Source: Micromonospora sp. CP22
GTDB taxonomy: Bacteria; Actinomycetota; Actinomycetes; Mycobacteriales; Micromonosporaceae
Direction of reading: 5' to 3'
NCBI RefSeq assembly: GCF_009712475.1
Contig: NZ_VCJO01000017.1
Location: 26,236 to 90,235 of the forward strand
Length of the DNA: 64,000 bases
The notes under the pieces: generated by a model
What the model saw: the letters and a program-made list of their open reading frames with translations, nothing else
What the model was told of the DNA's origin: nothing
The model's database searches: none
Program-made: the position numbers and the translations under genes
In this document: positions 23,556 through 31,619 of the stretch, piece by piece
Numbering within the stretch: position 1 is the first letter of the stretch
Layout of the letters: each line of letters starts with the position of its first letter

Positions 23556-24590
23556 ACGGCCAGGACACGGCGTACGGGGGAAAAGCGGACGAGCCGGCAC
23601 GTCCGGACACCGCGATGGCCCCGCGTACTGCTCGGCATCGGGCTGGCAGCGGTGTTGCTGGCCGGGCTCGCCGCAGGCGGAATCCGGATGCTCACCGACC
23701 GGTACGAACGCACGATGACCCGGGCGGAACTGCTCGACCCGGCCGCTCGGGCGGACCGCACCGACCTGGACGGCCCACTCAACTACCTGCTCGTCGGCTC
23801 GGACCGGCGACCCGGTGACGCCGGTTCCGGGCAGCGCACCGACACCATCCTGATCGTGCACGTGCCACCCGGGCTACGCGAGGGCTACCTGGTCTCCGTG
23901 CCGCGCGACCTGCTGGTGCCCATCCCGCCGGGCGGCGGATACCCGGGCGGCGAAGACAAGATCAATACGGCGTACGAGTACGGCGGGGGCGGTCAGCCCG
24001 GCGCGTACCTGCTCTCGGCCACCCTGTCCCAGCTCACCGGCATCCGATTCGACGGTGCCGCCCTGGTCGACTTCGCCGGCCTCCGCAACGTGATCGACCT
24101 GCTCGGCGGCGTCGACATGTGCGTACGCAGCGAGGTGCGGTCGATCCACACCGACCGGGTCTTCCACCCCGGCTGTCAGCGGATGGACGGCGCGCAGGCG
24201 CTCGACTACGTACGCCAGCGCTACGACCTGCCGGGCGGTGACTACGACCGGCAGACCCACCAGCAACAGCTGCTGGGGGCGATGCTGGAACGGGCCGGTG
24301 AGACCCGACTGCGTACCGACCCGGTGCGGCTGCACCGGTTGATCGGCGCCGTCGGCGGCTCGTTGACCGTGGACACCAACGGCGTACCGGTGGAGGACCT
24401 GCTGCTCGCGCTGCACGGCCTGGCCACCGACGGACTACGGGGAGTGCGGGTGCCGTCCTACCCCCAGGTGATCGACCAGGTCTCCTACGTCCGGCTCGAC
24501 CAGGACAGTGACGGGCTGTTCGAAGCGGTACGCGGCAGCCGGATGACGGAGTGGGCCGGTGCTCATCCGCGCTGGGTGACCCAGCTCTGA
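23556..24590 (+). CDS. LCP family wall-polymer ligase, copy 3, with non-standard start
   Basis: Third LCP protein. The domain is intact: LNYLLVGSDRRPGD, RTDTILIVHVP, YLVSVPRDLLVPIPPG, KINTAYEYGG, a Cys pair, and DYVRQRYDLPGGDYDRQTHQ. The first ordinary start in frame is GTG 23652 (312 residues), which would cut into the membrane helix. The same frame is open further upstream and encodes a basic segment plus the complete helix VLLGIGLAAVLLAGLAAGG. GGGAGGG at 23544-23550 stands the right distance before ACG 23556. I therefore mark the gene from 23556 as an ACG start or a mutated ATG; an annotation pipeline would probably use 23652. Confidence 0.8.
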   Translation, partial: TARTRRTGEKRTSRHVRTPRWPRVLLGIGLAAVLLAGLAAGGIRMLTDRYERTMTRAELLDPAARADRTDLDGPLNYLLVGSDRRPGDAGSGQRTDTILIVHVPPGLREGYLVSVPRDLLVPIPPGGGYPGGEDKINTAYEYGGGGQPGAYLLSATLSQLTGIRFDGAALVDFAGLRNVIDLLGGVDMCVRSEVRSIHTDRVFHPGCQRMDGAQALDYVRQRYDLPGGDYDRQTHQQQLLGAMLERAGETRLRTDPVRLHRLIGAVGGSLTVDTNGVPVEDLLLALHGLATDGLRGVRVPSYPQVIDQVSYVRLDQDSDGLFEAVRGSRMTEWAGAHPRWVTQL

Positions 24591-24655
24591 GACCACCGAC
24601 GGGCGCTCCCGCCGGGTGTCGTCCGCCGGGCCGGGGCAGCCGCGCGACGAGGTTC

Positions 24656-24661
24656 TAGGCT
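24656..24661 (+). promoter_or_regulatory. -10 hexamer, leaderless start of rhodanese gene
   Basis: TAGGCT ends 8 nt before GTG 24670. Confidence 0.5.
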
Positions 24662-24669
24662 TGGTACCC

Positions 24670-25005
24670 GTGTTCGGACCTCAGATACCCACCGTGACCG
24701 TGCCCGAGATCAACGACGAGACGTACCTGCTCGACGTCCGTGAGGACGACGAGTGGGCCGCCGGTCACGCCCCCGGCGCGCACCACCTGCCGATGATGGA
24801 GCTACCGGCCCGCCTGGCCGAGGTGCCGACGGACCGGGACGTGGCCGTCATCTGCCGCTCCGGCGGACGTTCCGCCCAGGTCGTCGCATACCTGCTGCGC
24901 AACGGCTGGGAGCAGGTGAGCAACGTCGCCGGTGGGATGGGCGACTGGGAGGCAGCCGGTCGGCCGGTGGTCGGCTCGGACGGGCAACCCGGCCGGGTGC
25001 TGTAG
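24670..25005 (+). CDS. Single-domain rhodanese
   Basis: Sulfurtransferase-like protein of 111 residues forming one rhodanese domain. The active-site loop is VICRSGGRSAQV (about residues 60-71) with the catalytic Cys, and LLDVREDDEWAAGHAPGAHH is the CH2A-type motif. Such single-domain proteins carry persulfide sulfur or act as cyanide:thiosulfate sulfurtransferases. GTG 24670 gives the shortest complete domain; an upstream extension to 24616 lacks support. The GDPD gene starts 10 nt after the stop, but the two functions are not obviously linked. Confidence 0.9.
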   Translation: MFGPQIPTVTVPEINDETYLLDVREDDEWAAGHAPGAHHLPMMELPARLAEVPTDRDVAVICRSGGRSAQVVAYLLRNGWEQVSNVAGGMGDWEAAGRPVVGSDGQPGRVL

Positions 25006-25015
25006 GACGACGGCC

Positions 25016-25807
25016 GTGGACGGACCCCTCGTCTTCGCCCACCGGGGTGCCTCGTACGACCTTCCGGAGCACACCCTCGCCGCCTACCTACGCGCCCTCG
25101 ACGAGGGTGCCGACGGGTTGGAGTGCGACGTCCGGTTGACCCGCGACGGGCACCTCGTCTGCGTGCACGACCGGCGGCTGGACCGGACCAGCAACGGCCG
25201 GGGCCTGGTCAGCGCCCGTACCCTCGCCGAGCTGGAGCAGCTGGATTTCGGTTCCTGGCACCCCGGCGGCGTGCCGGCCGACGGCGACGAGGTGCTCGAC
25301 GACTCACACACCCGGCTGCTCACCCTCGAACGCCTGCTGGAGGCCGTGCTCGCCGCCGACCGCCGGATCCGACTGCTGGTGGAGACGAAACATCCGACCC
25401 GCTACGGCGGCAACGTGGAGCGCCGCCTGGTCGCCCTGCTGCGCCGGTACGGGCTGGCCGAACCGGGTCCGGACGCGCCCGTGCAGATCACCGTGATGTC
25501 CTTCTCCCCGCTGGCGATACGCCGGATCCGCACGCTGGCCCCCGCGCTGCCGACCGTGCTCCTGCTGGAGGTGCTGCCCCGCTGGCTGCCGCTGGGGCGA
25601 CTGCCGTTCGGCGCGGGCATCGCCGGGCCGGGGCTGGCACTGGTCCGGGCCCGCCCCACCCTGGTGCCGGCGCTGCGGGCCGCCGGGAACCAGGTCTACG
25701 TCTGGACCGTGAACGAGCCACCCGACCTCGACCTCGTGCTCTCGGCCGGGGTGGACGGCGTGATCACCGACCGCCCGGCGCAGACCCTCGCCCGGTTGGG
25801 GCGGTGA
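25016..25807 (+). CDS. Glycerophosphodiester phosphodiesterase
   Basis: Hydrolyses glycerophosphodiesters to an alcohol and glycerol-3-phosphate. The 263-residue TIM-barrel protein begins almost at the active site: VFAHRGASYDLPEHTLAAY (His, Arg and Glu of the HR(G/A)xxxxxPEN-type motif, here with His in place of Asn). It continues with GLECDVRLTRDGHLVCVHD (metal-binding Glu/Asp and catalytic His), LVETKHP, and YVWTVNEPPDLDLVLSAGVD. No signal peptide is visible, so it is probably cytoplasmic and recycles lipid headgroups. GTG 25016 lies 10 nt past the rhodanese stop. Confidence 0.92.
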   Translation: MDGPLVFAHRGASYDLPEHTLAAYLRALDEGADGLECDVRLTRDGHLVCVHDRRLDRTSNGRGLVSARTLAELEQLDFGSWHPGGVPADGDEVLDDSHTRLLTLERLLEAVLAADRRIRLLVETKHPTRYGGNVERRLVALLRRYGLAEPGPDAPVQITVMSFSPLAIRRIRTLAPALPTVLLLEVLPRWLPLGRLPFGAGIAGPGLALVRARPTLVPALRAAGNQVYVWTVNEPPDLDLVLSAGVDGVITDRPAQTLARLGR

Positions 25808-25885
25808 GCGACCGACGGCAGGGCGAAAGGGATGCGGGCCACTCGGGGGTGCCGGGGAACGTGAGCCGCGGTGCACACTCGGGTC

Positions 25886-27343
25886 ATGCCCGACCGCACC
25901 GACTACTCGGCTCTCATCGCCGGGCACACCACCGTCATCGAAATGATCAATTCCGGTGACGCGGGTCTGCCGGTCCTGACCCACCTGCTCCGGGTGACCC
26001 AGCCGGCGCTGGGCGCCGCCGGGATGGCGTTCGTGGAGTTCGCGCCCAACGGCGGCCGGGTGATCGCCGCCACCGGAGCCGCCGAGTGGACCGTCGGTCG
26101 GCCACTGCCCGTCAACGACCCGGCCACCATCTGCCTGCTCGGCGGTCCTCGGGTGCAGTGCGTACGCACCGACCAGTTCACCAACCCGCTCGTCAGCGAA
26201 CTGGCCCAGCGCGGGCTGCACCGGATGGTCGTCTCCCGGGCCGAGATCGGCGGCCACACCGTCGGCAGCCTGCACGCGCTCTACCTCGCCGAAGACGGGG
26301 AGCCCAGCGCCGAGCACCACACCGTGATCGGGTACCTCGGATCCTGCATCGCCCACATGTACGGCGACCAGAGCGGCCTGCCGGTGCACGGCGACGGCCC
26401 GGTGGTCGCGGCGCTCGCCGACGGGCTGGCGGTGGTCGACCGGGACGCCCACGTACGCCTCTGGAATCCGGCCGCCGCCCAGGTCACCGGCCGGTCCGCC
26501 GACGAGGCGATCAACAAGCCGTTGCCCTTTCCGCTTCCGCCCTCCGGGCAGGTCCTCGATCACCGCCTGCCCAACGGTCGCTGGTTGCGGATCACCTCGG
26601 GGGAGTTGCCAGGACCGGGCACCCTCCGGGTGGTCACCTTCCGGGACACCACCGACCAGCAGCGGCACGACCACGAACGGGACCTCTTCGTCGCGGTCAC
26701 CAGTCACGAGCTACGCACCCCGGTGACCGTCATCAAGGGCTACGCGGACACTCTCACCGACCATTGGGAGTCGCTCACCGAGACCGACCGGCGGCAGGCG
26801 GCCCGGGTCATCGGCCAGCGGGCCAACGAGCTGGCCCGCCTGCTCGACCGGCTGCTCTCCTCGGCAGCCGAGGCGTGGCCGGGCGACGGACCGCCGGCCG
26901 CCTTCGACCTCGCCGAGACGCTCCGGGTCGCGATCACCGACCTGCCCACCGACCTGCGGCGGCGGATCACCCTCCAGGTGCCGGCCGACCTGCCCAGGGC
27001 GATCGGGCACCGGCAGAGCCTGGCCACCGTGCTCACCGAGCTGGTCACCAACGCCGGCAAGTACTCCCCACCCGACTCCGCGATCGACGTCACCGCCGAC
27101 GCCGACCGGCAGACTGTCTGCTTCCGGGTCAGTGACCGGGGCATCGGTGTCCGCCCGGAGCACGTGGAACGGGCTTTCGACCGGTTCTGGCAGGGCGACT
27201 CGGGTGACCGGCGTCGCTATCCCGGCACCGGTCTGGGCCTCTATCTCGTCCGCAGGATCGTTGAACAACAGAATGGCTGGGTATTCCTCCGACCGAGAAG
27301 CGGTGGGGGTACGGTCGCAGAGGTGCGGCTGCCCCGGAGGTGA
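25886..27343 (+). CDS. Soluble GAF-PAS sensor histidine kinase
   Basis: A 485-residue kinase without membrane helices. Order of domains: GAF-like (about 10-160), PAS (about 172-250, with VVDRDAHVRLWNPAAAQVTG), HisKA box VTSHELRTPVTVIKGY with the phospho-acceptor His (about 275), and an HATPase domain with N box ELVTNAGKYSPP, G1 SDRGIGVRPEHV, F box FDRFWQ and G2 GTGLGLYLVRRIV. The signal is probably cytoplasmic. No response regulator is adjacent, so it is an orphan kinase here. ATG 25886 is chosen; the frame also has GTG 25871. A small ATPase gene follows 33 nt downstream and might be co-transcribed. Confidence 0.92.
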   Translation: MPDRTDYSALIAGHTTVIEMINSGDAGLPVLTHLLRVTQPALGAAGMAFVEFAPNGGRVIAATGAAEWTVGRPLPVNDPATICLLGGPRVQCVRTDQFTNPLVSELAQRGLHRMVVSRAEIGGHTVGSLHALYLAEDGEPSAEHHTVIGYLGSCIAHMYGDQSGLPVHGDGPVVAALADGLAVVDRDAHVRLWNPAAAQVTGRSADEAINKPLPFPLPPSGQVLDHRLPNGRWLRITSGELPGPGTLRVVTFRDTTDQQRHDHERDLFVAVTSHELRTPVTVIKGYADTLTDHWESLTETDRRQAARVIGQRANELARLLDRLLSSAAEAWPGDGPPAAFDLAETLRVAITDLPTDLRRRITLQVPADLPRAIGHRQSLATVLTELVTNAGKYSPPDSAIDVTADADRQTVCFRVSDRGIGVRPEHVERAFDRFWQGDSGDRRRYPGTGLGLYLVRRIVEQQNGWVFLRPRSGGGTVAEVRLPRR

Positions 27344-27376
27344 CAGTGGGGGTCACGGGGCGAAAGAGGGGCAGAG

Positions 27377-27823
27377 GTGGCGACGACGACGGCCGAACGA
27401 GCGTGGTGCGTGGTGGTGCCGCACCATGCCAGCGGGGCACGAATCGCCCGGCACCGACTCGCCGCCGAGTTGGCCGGGGCGGTCTCCCCGGCGATGCTGG
27501 CGGATCTGGTGGCGGTCCTGGCCGAGCTGGTCGGTAACGCGGTCCGGCACGCCGACCCGCTGCCGGGTGGTGTGGTCCGGGTCGCCTGGCGGCTGCGGGA
27601 GACGCCCGACGGTCCGCAGCTCCGGCTGCGGGTCACCGACGGCGGTGCCGCCTGCGCCCCGTGCGTCCGCCCGCCGAACGTGGACGCGGCCGACGGTCGG
27701 GGCCTGCACATCGTTTCCGGCCTGGCCACCGACTGGGGTGTGGAGCGCGACGGTCTCGGTCAGAGCGTCTGGGCCGACTTCGACCCGGCCGGTGACCGGC
27801 CGCCACTGGTGACCGCCGGCTGA
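27377..27823 (+). CDS. RsbW-like ATP-binding protein (possible anti-sigma factor)
   Basis: A 148-residue GHKL ATPase domain without a phospho-acceptor His, as in RsbW/SpoIIAB-type anti-sigma kinases that occur in many copies in actinobacteria. Motifs are LAELVGNAVRHADP (N box), LRVTDGGAA (G1) and GRGLHIVSGLATDWGVE (G2). Two Cys residues lie close together in ACAPC. No sigma factor or anti-anti-sigma gene is adjacent, so the partner is unknown. It follows the sensor kinase by 33 nt, and GTG 27377 is preceded by GAGG-type sequence. Confidence 0.87.
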   Translation: MATTTAERAWCVVVPHHASGARIARHRLAAELAGAVSPAMLADLVAVLAELVGNAVRHADPLPGGVVRVAWRLRETPDGPQLRLRVTDGGAACAPCVRPPNVDAADGRGLHIVSGLATDWGVERDGLGQSVWADFDPAGDRPPLVTAG

Positions 27824-27874
27824 CCGACTGTCCCGGCGGGGCGGGTCCGGCCCCCATCGACGGCCGGTGGGCTC

Positions 27875-27880
27875 TAGGCT
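27875..27880 (+). promoter_or_regulatory. -10 hexamer, leaderless start of DUF5926 gene
   Basis: TAGGCT ends 8 nt before GTG 27889. Confidence 0.5.
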
Positions 27881-27888
27881 GTCTCGCC

Positions 27889-28773
27889 GTGAGCAAGCGT
27901 CGAAAGAACCAGCGGGCCGCCTCCTCGTCCAGCAAGCGCGAGCGCGTCCGGGACGTCTTCGTCCCCCGTCCCTTCGAAGGGCTGGCCGACGAGTCCGAGT
28001 GGATCGCCCTGCGGGAGCTGGTGCCGGCCGCCTCCGCACCGCTGCGCCTCACCCCGGCGATCGTCGACGAGTACGGCGACCGGCCGGTCACCCTGGCCAC
28101 CGTGCTGCCGATGGCCGCTCCCGCGATGAGCCGGGACGACGGTCACGTCTTCATCGGGCTCCAGCGTCACCTTCAGTCCGGTGACGTCTCCCGCGACCTC
28201 GCCGAGTCGCTGCTCTGCGCGCTGCGTACCGCCCCGGGTGCCCAGGTCACGGTGCCGCCGCTGCCAGGTCCGGGGCCACGGCTGCAGGACATCCTGGTCG
28301 ACGGCCCGCTGGAGGTCAGCCTGCACGAGGGCTTCGAGTTCTGGCTGTCCCCGGAGGCCGCCGAGAACCCGACCGTGCAGGCCAGCCTGGAACGGGCCAA
28401 CGCGGCGATCTATCCGACGGTGCGGCTGGCTGCCGCGCGTGCCGCGTACTGGTGCCGGGTGACGGACAAGGCCCACGTCCGCTGGGTGCTGCCCGAGGCG
28501 GAGGAGGCCGCCCTGGACGCACTGGCCCGGCTGAGCGCGGCCGGCTCACTGACCCTCGGCGAGGAGACCAAGTTCGCCGGCATGTTCCGCGCCCACGGGC
28601 GGCTGGTGCCGGTCTGGGATCTGCCCGAGGAGATCCCGGCCGGTGACTGGGAGCAGCCCGTCGCCGACTTCGCCAAGCGGTACGCCGACGCCCTCACCGA
28701 GACCGGTCCGCTCGACGCCGCCGCCCGTCGGTCCCGCCAGGGGTTGCTGGGCCGCCAGCTCACCCTGCGCTGA
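27889..28773 (+). CDS. Conserved actinobacterial protein (DUF5926-like)
   Basis: A 294-residue soluble protein of unknown function. It starts with a short basic tail (SKRRKNQRAASSSSKRERVRD), then VFVPRPFEGLADESEWIALR, a region ending in LPGPGPRLQDIL, and EGFEFWLSP. I associate these with the actinobacterial family DUF5926, from memory. No signal peptide, membrane helix or catalytic motif was recognised. Its gene is monocistronic, ending just before the paired repeat at 28779. Confidence 0.75.
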   Translation: MSKRRKNQRAASSSSKRERVRDVFVPRPFEGLADESEWIALRELVPAASAPLRLTPAIVDEYGDRPVTLATVLPMAAPAMSRDDGHVFIGLQRHLQSGDVSRDLAESLLCALRTAPGAQVTVPPLPGPGPRLQDILVDGPLEVSLHEGFEFWLSPEAAENPTVQASLERANAAIYPTVRLAAARAAYWCRVTDKAHVRWVLPEAEEAALDALARLSAAGSLTLGEETKFAGMFRAHGRLVPVWDLPEEIPAGDWEQPVADFAKRYADALTETGPLDAAARRSRQGLLGRQLTLR

Positions 28774-28778
28774 CCCTG

Positions 28779-28830
28779 TTAGGAAGGGTCCCCTCCTATA
28801 CCGCAGGCGTTAGGAAGGGGCCCTTCCTTG
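28779..28830. repeat. Two adjacent copies of a TTAGGAAGGG-type palindromic repeat
   Basis: Copy A at 28779-28799 (TTAGGAAGGGTCCCCTCCTAT) and copy B at 28810-28830 share the core TTAGGAAGGG followed by its near-complement. Copy B is a better hairpin (AGGAAGG with CCTTCCT). They lie between convergent genes and copy B runs into the 3' end of the arginine deiminase gene, supplying its TAA stop (28810-28812). Such elements are, to my knowledge, frequent in Micromonospora. Confidence 0.7.
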
Positions 28831-30027
28831 CTCGCGGAGCAGGGGGCAGGACATGCAGCGGGGGCCGCCGCGCCCCGAGCCCAGCTCCGAGCCGGCGATC
28901 GGGATGAGTTCGATCCCGGCCCGCTCCAGTTGGGCGTTGGTCTCGACGTTGCGCTCGTAGCCGACGCAGAGACGGGGCGCGATGGCCAGGGTGTTGTTGC
29001 CGTCGTCCCACTGTTCCCGCTCGGCGGTCACCGGGTCGAGCCCGGTGTCGATCACCCGTAGCCGGTCCAGGTCCATCGCGTCGGCGGCGGCCCGCAGGAA
29101 CGGCGCCGGTCCGTCGACCCGCGGGTCCTCGCCGTCGGCACCGGCGATGACGGTGTACGCCGACAGTGTGTTGGCCACGTTCGGGTACATCAGCACCGCG
29201 TCGGTGTCGACCATCGTGCAGATGGTGTCCAGGTGCATGGTCGCCCGTTCCTGGGCGATCGGGACGACGAGGATGGTGTGCGCCAGTCCGGCTGCGAAAA
29301 CCCGGCGGGCGAGCCGCTCGGCACCGGCCGGGGTGGTCCGCTCACCCACGCCCACGGCCAGCACCCCGGGTCCCAGCAGTAGCACGTCGCCCCCTTCCAG
29401 CGGCTCCAGGCCCGGTCGGTAGACGAACTCGGTGCCGGCGAACCGGGGATGGTGACGGTAGATCGCGTCGGTCAGCGTCGTCTCCCGCCGCCGGGCGGGC
29501 ATCGCCAGACTCGTCACACCGACCCGGTCGCCGATCCAGAGTGACGAGTCACGGGTGAACAGCAGGTTGGGCAGCGGGTCGATGATGAAGTCGTGTCGGT
29601 CCATCAGGGTGTAGACGAGGCCACCCCGGCGGCCTCCGCCGAGCCGCAGCTCCTCGTGGGCCAGACCGGCGACGAGGACGTCGGTCAACGCGGCCGGATC
29701 GAGGTACGCCAGGTGCCCGGCGACCCGGGCCCGCAGGGTGTCGCCGAGCCGGGGCGAGTTGAGCACCTCGTCGGTCAGTTCCGCGCGGGCGTCCGGCACG
29801 GCCAGTGTCTCGGTGAGCAGGTCGGTCAGGTAGAGCACCTCGACGCCGCGTTGCCGCAACGCCGCCGCGAAGGCGTCATGCTCCTCCTGCGCCCGGCCCA
29901 CCCAGGGGATCGCGTCGAAGAGCAGCGAGTCGTTGTTGCGTGGGGTGAGCCGGGCGAGTTCCGGCCCCGGCCGGTGCAACAGGACGGTGCCGAGCCGGCC
30001 GACCTCACTGTCCACGTAGTGGCTCAC
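28810..30027 (-). CDS. arcA: Arginine deiminase
   Basis: Hydrolyses L-arginine to citrulline and ammonia. The 405-residue protein of the guanidino-modifying superfamily has VLLHRPGPEL, NNDSLLFDAIPWV, PNLLFTRDSS, LEGGDVLLLGPGVLAVGVGE, HLDTICTMVD (catalytic His and Asp) and the C-terminal catalytic Cys in GPRCMSCPLLR. GTG 30027 is chosen: TACGCT lies 6 nt upstream and the protein then begins with SHYVDSEVGRL; the longer frame to 30093 adds an atypical Cys-rich leader. The last codons and stop lie inside a palindromic repeat. No ornithine transcarbamylase, carbamate kinase or antiporter gene is near, so this is not an ATP-yielding ADI operon. Confidence 0.93.
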   Translation of the reverse strand: MSHYVDSEVGRLGTVLLHRPGPELARLTPRNNDSLLFDAIPWVGRAQEEHDAFAAALRQRGVEVLYLTDLLTETLAVPDARAELTDEVLNSPRLGDTLRARVAGHLAYLDPAALTDVLVAGLAHEELRLGGGRRGGLVYTLMDRHDFIIDPLPNLLFTRDSSLWIGDRVGVTSLAMPARRRETTLTDAIYRHHPRFAGTEFVYRPGLEPLEGGDVLLLGPGVLAVGVGERTTPAGAERLARRVFAAGLAHTILVVPIAQERATMHLDTICTMVDTDAVLMYPNVANTLSAYTVIAGADGEDPRVDGPAPFLRAAADAMDLDRLRVIDTGLDPVTAEREQWDDGNNTLAIAPRLCVGYERNVETNAQLERAGIELIPIAGSELGSGRGGPRCMSCPLLREQGRAPS

Positions 30028-30033
30028 TATCGC

Positions 30034-30039
30034 AGCGTA
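30034..30039 (-). promoter_or_regulatory. -10 hexamer, leaderless start of arcA
   Basis: TACGCT (minus strand) ends 6 nt before GTG 30027. Confidence 0.45.
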
Positions 30040-30190
30040 GGACAGGGTTTGGCGGCATCCGGTAAAACAACCGTGGGTGAATATGGCATTCATCCACAGT
30101 CATTCCGGCGCTCCGGCTTGCCGAGCACCGGGACTAGCAACGTAGGGTAGTGAGAACGTAACTTCGAGGGACCTTTTGCCGGAGGTCGCG

Positions 30191-30931
30191 ATGACTGTCT
30201 ACCCCACTCGTCGAGCCGTACCGTCCGCCAGGGCACTGCCGCCAGTGGCGGTACCGCACCCACGGGTCGAGTCGCCAGGGGTGGTCGCGGCTCCTCGCCC
30301 GTCCCCGTTGGAGTGGGCACGCCGCCGCCGGGCGGAGCGGGGCGCGCGGCGGCTGGAAGCGGCCGGGGCCCGCGCTCTCGGTCAGCTCAACCATCTCGGG
30401 CCGGCGTGGCACGTCATCGACTGGCCCCGCACCGACGCGACCGACGTCCTGCTCGACGACCACGCGGACAACCGCGCCGGGTTCCTGGCCATCGGGCCGA
30501 GCGGGCTGTTCGCCGTCACCATCGCCGACCACGGCCGCGCCCGCGTCCTGGTCGCGGGTGATGTGGTGCAGATCAACGGCAAGCGCCCGCCGTACGTCGC
30601 CGAGGCGCGCCGCGACGCCCGGCGGGCGAGCAAGGCGCTGACCGAGGCGGTCGGTCACCCGATCCCGGTGACCCCGGTGCTCACCTTCGTGGGTTCGGGG
30701 GTCATCAGCGTGTACGGCCTGCCCAAGGACTGCCTCATGGCGACCCACCGGGAACTCGACCGGCTGCTCGTGGCCAGTGGAAACCGGATCAGCCCGGCCA
30801 CCGCCGAGAAACTGTCCCGGGTCGCGCAGCACCCCAGCACCTGGGGAAACAGCGGCTACCCGCCGGCGGCGGACTACCGGTGGTACGAGGACGGCCGAAC
30901 GGCCGCTGACAAGCCGGCCAGCCGCCGGTAA
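30191..30931 (+). CDS. NERD-domain-like protein
   Basis: A 246-residue protein with a disordered, Pro/Arg-rich first 50 residues and a middle domain resembling NERD (nuclease-related domain). Seen are GARRLEAAGARALGQL, then GFLAIGPSGLFAVTIADHG, matching the H-x-V-x-G-P-x-G-x-F-V-I strand of NERD, and a C-terminal segment with VTPVLTFVG. The Thr-Lys normally following that strand is replaced by Ala-Asp, so nuclease activity is doubtful. GGAGG at 30181-30185 precedes ATG 30191. Function unknown; many actinobacterial NERD proteins are single genes like this one. Confidence 0.72.
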   Translation: MTVYPTRRAVPSARALPPVAVPHPRVESPGVVAAPRPSPLEWARRRRAERGARRLEAAGARALGQLNHLGPAWHVIDWPRTDATDVLLDDHADNRAGFLAIGPSGLFAVTIADHGRARVLVAGDVVQINGKRPPYVAEARRDARRASKALTEAVGHPIPVTPVLTFVGSGVISVYGLPKDCLMATHRELDRLLVASGNRISPATAEKLSRVAQHPSTWGNSGYPPAADYRWYEDGRTAADKPASRR

Positions 30932-31098
30932 CGTCAGCGGCGAGGCCACGCGGCCGGGCACGGCTCAGCTCCCGCCGGCCCGCGCCGTCGCCGACCGGGC
31001 GCTGATCAACACCGACGGCACCGTACGCCCAGCACGGTCGGCGGTCGCTACCGCGACCGGCTAGCGTGGACGTACCGTCGGTGTGCATAGGAGGCTCG

Positions 31099-31557
31099 GT
31101 GGCCCACGTCGAACTCTCGCTCTCGGAAGTGTTCGTGCCGTCCGGCCAGACACCGACAGAGCCTGGGTGCGACAACATCGGCCGCTGGTCGGCCACGGTT
31201 TCCAGCGCCCACGAACCCTGCCTGCTGATCGACGCCGAAACCCGGGTGCTGGCCGTCTCCACCGCCGGTTGCGAACTGCTCCAACTCGGCGCGCCGGAGG
31301 ACGTGATCGGTCTGCCGCTGCTGGAGGGCGGGCTACGGCTGCTGGACTTCACCGCGTACCGGGGTGAGTTGACCGAGCCCGAGATCGACAAGATCCCACC
31401 GCTGCTGGCGCTCACCTCCGGCCGTCTGGCCCGTGGGCTGCTGCGGATCGAGGCGGCTACGGAGGGCGGTCCCGACGCGACCGTGGACGCCATCTCCACA
31501 CCCGTTGTCGCCGACGGTGCGGTAGCCGGCTCCCTCACCTTCTTCTCCGAGGTCTGA
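31099..31557 (+). CDS. PAS-like sensory-domain protein
   Basis: A 152-residue protein with one PAS-like fold (about residues 25-130): HEPCLLIDAETRVLAVSTAG matches the start of PAS domains, and VVADGAVAGSLTFFSEV matches the final strand. No output domain is attached, so it may signal through a partner. GTG 31099 is preferred because AGGAGG ends 4 nt upstream; an in-frame GTG at 31066 lacks a site. The 167 bases between the NERD gene and this start hold nothing recognisable. Family assignment is by pattern only. Confidence 0.68.
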   Translation: MAHVELSLSEVFVPSGQTPTEPGCDNIGRWSATVSSAHEPCLLIDAETRVLAVSTAGCELLQLGAPEDVIGLPLLEGGLRLLDFTAYRGELTEPEIDKIPPLLALTSGRLARGLLRIEAATEGGPDATVDAISTPVVADGAVAGSLTFFSEV

Positions 31558-31619
31558 CTTCCTCCTACCATGGGCTCGGCCCCCCGCCACCCCGAGTCTC
31601 CTGCCCTGAGGACCACCCC

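Noticed and set aside
28810..30027. Full arginine deiminase pathway operon
   Set aside because: No ornithine carbamoyltransferase, carbamate kinase or arginine/ornithine antiporter gene is adjacent; flanking genes are unrelated and on the other strand.
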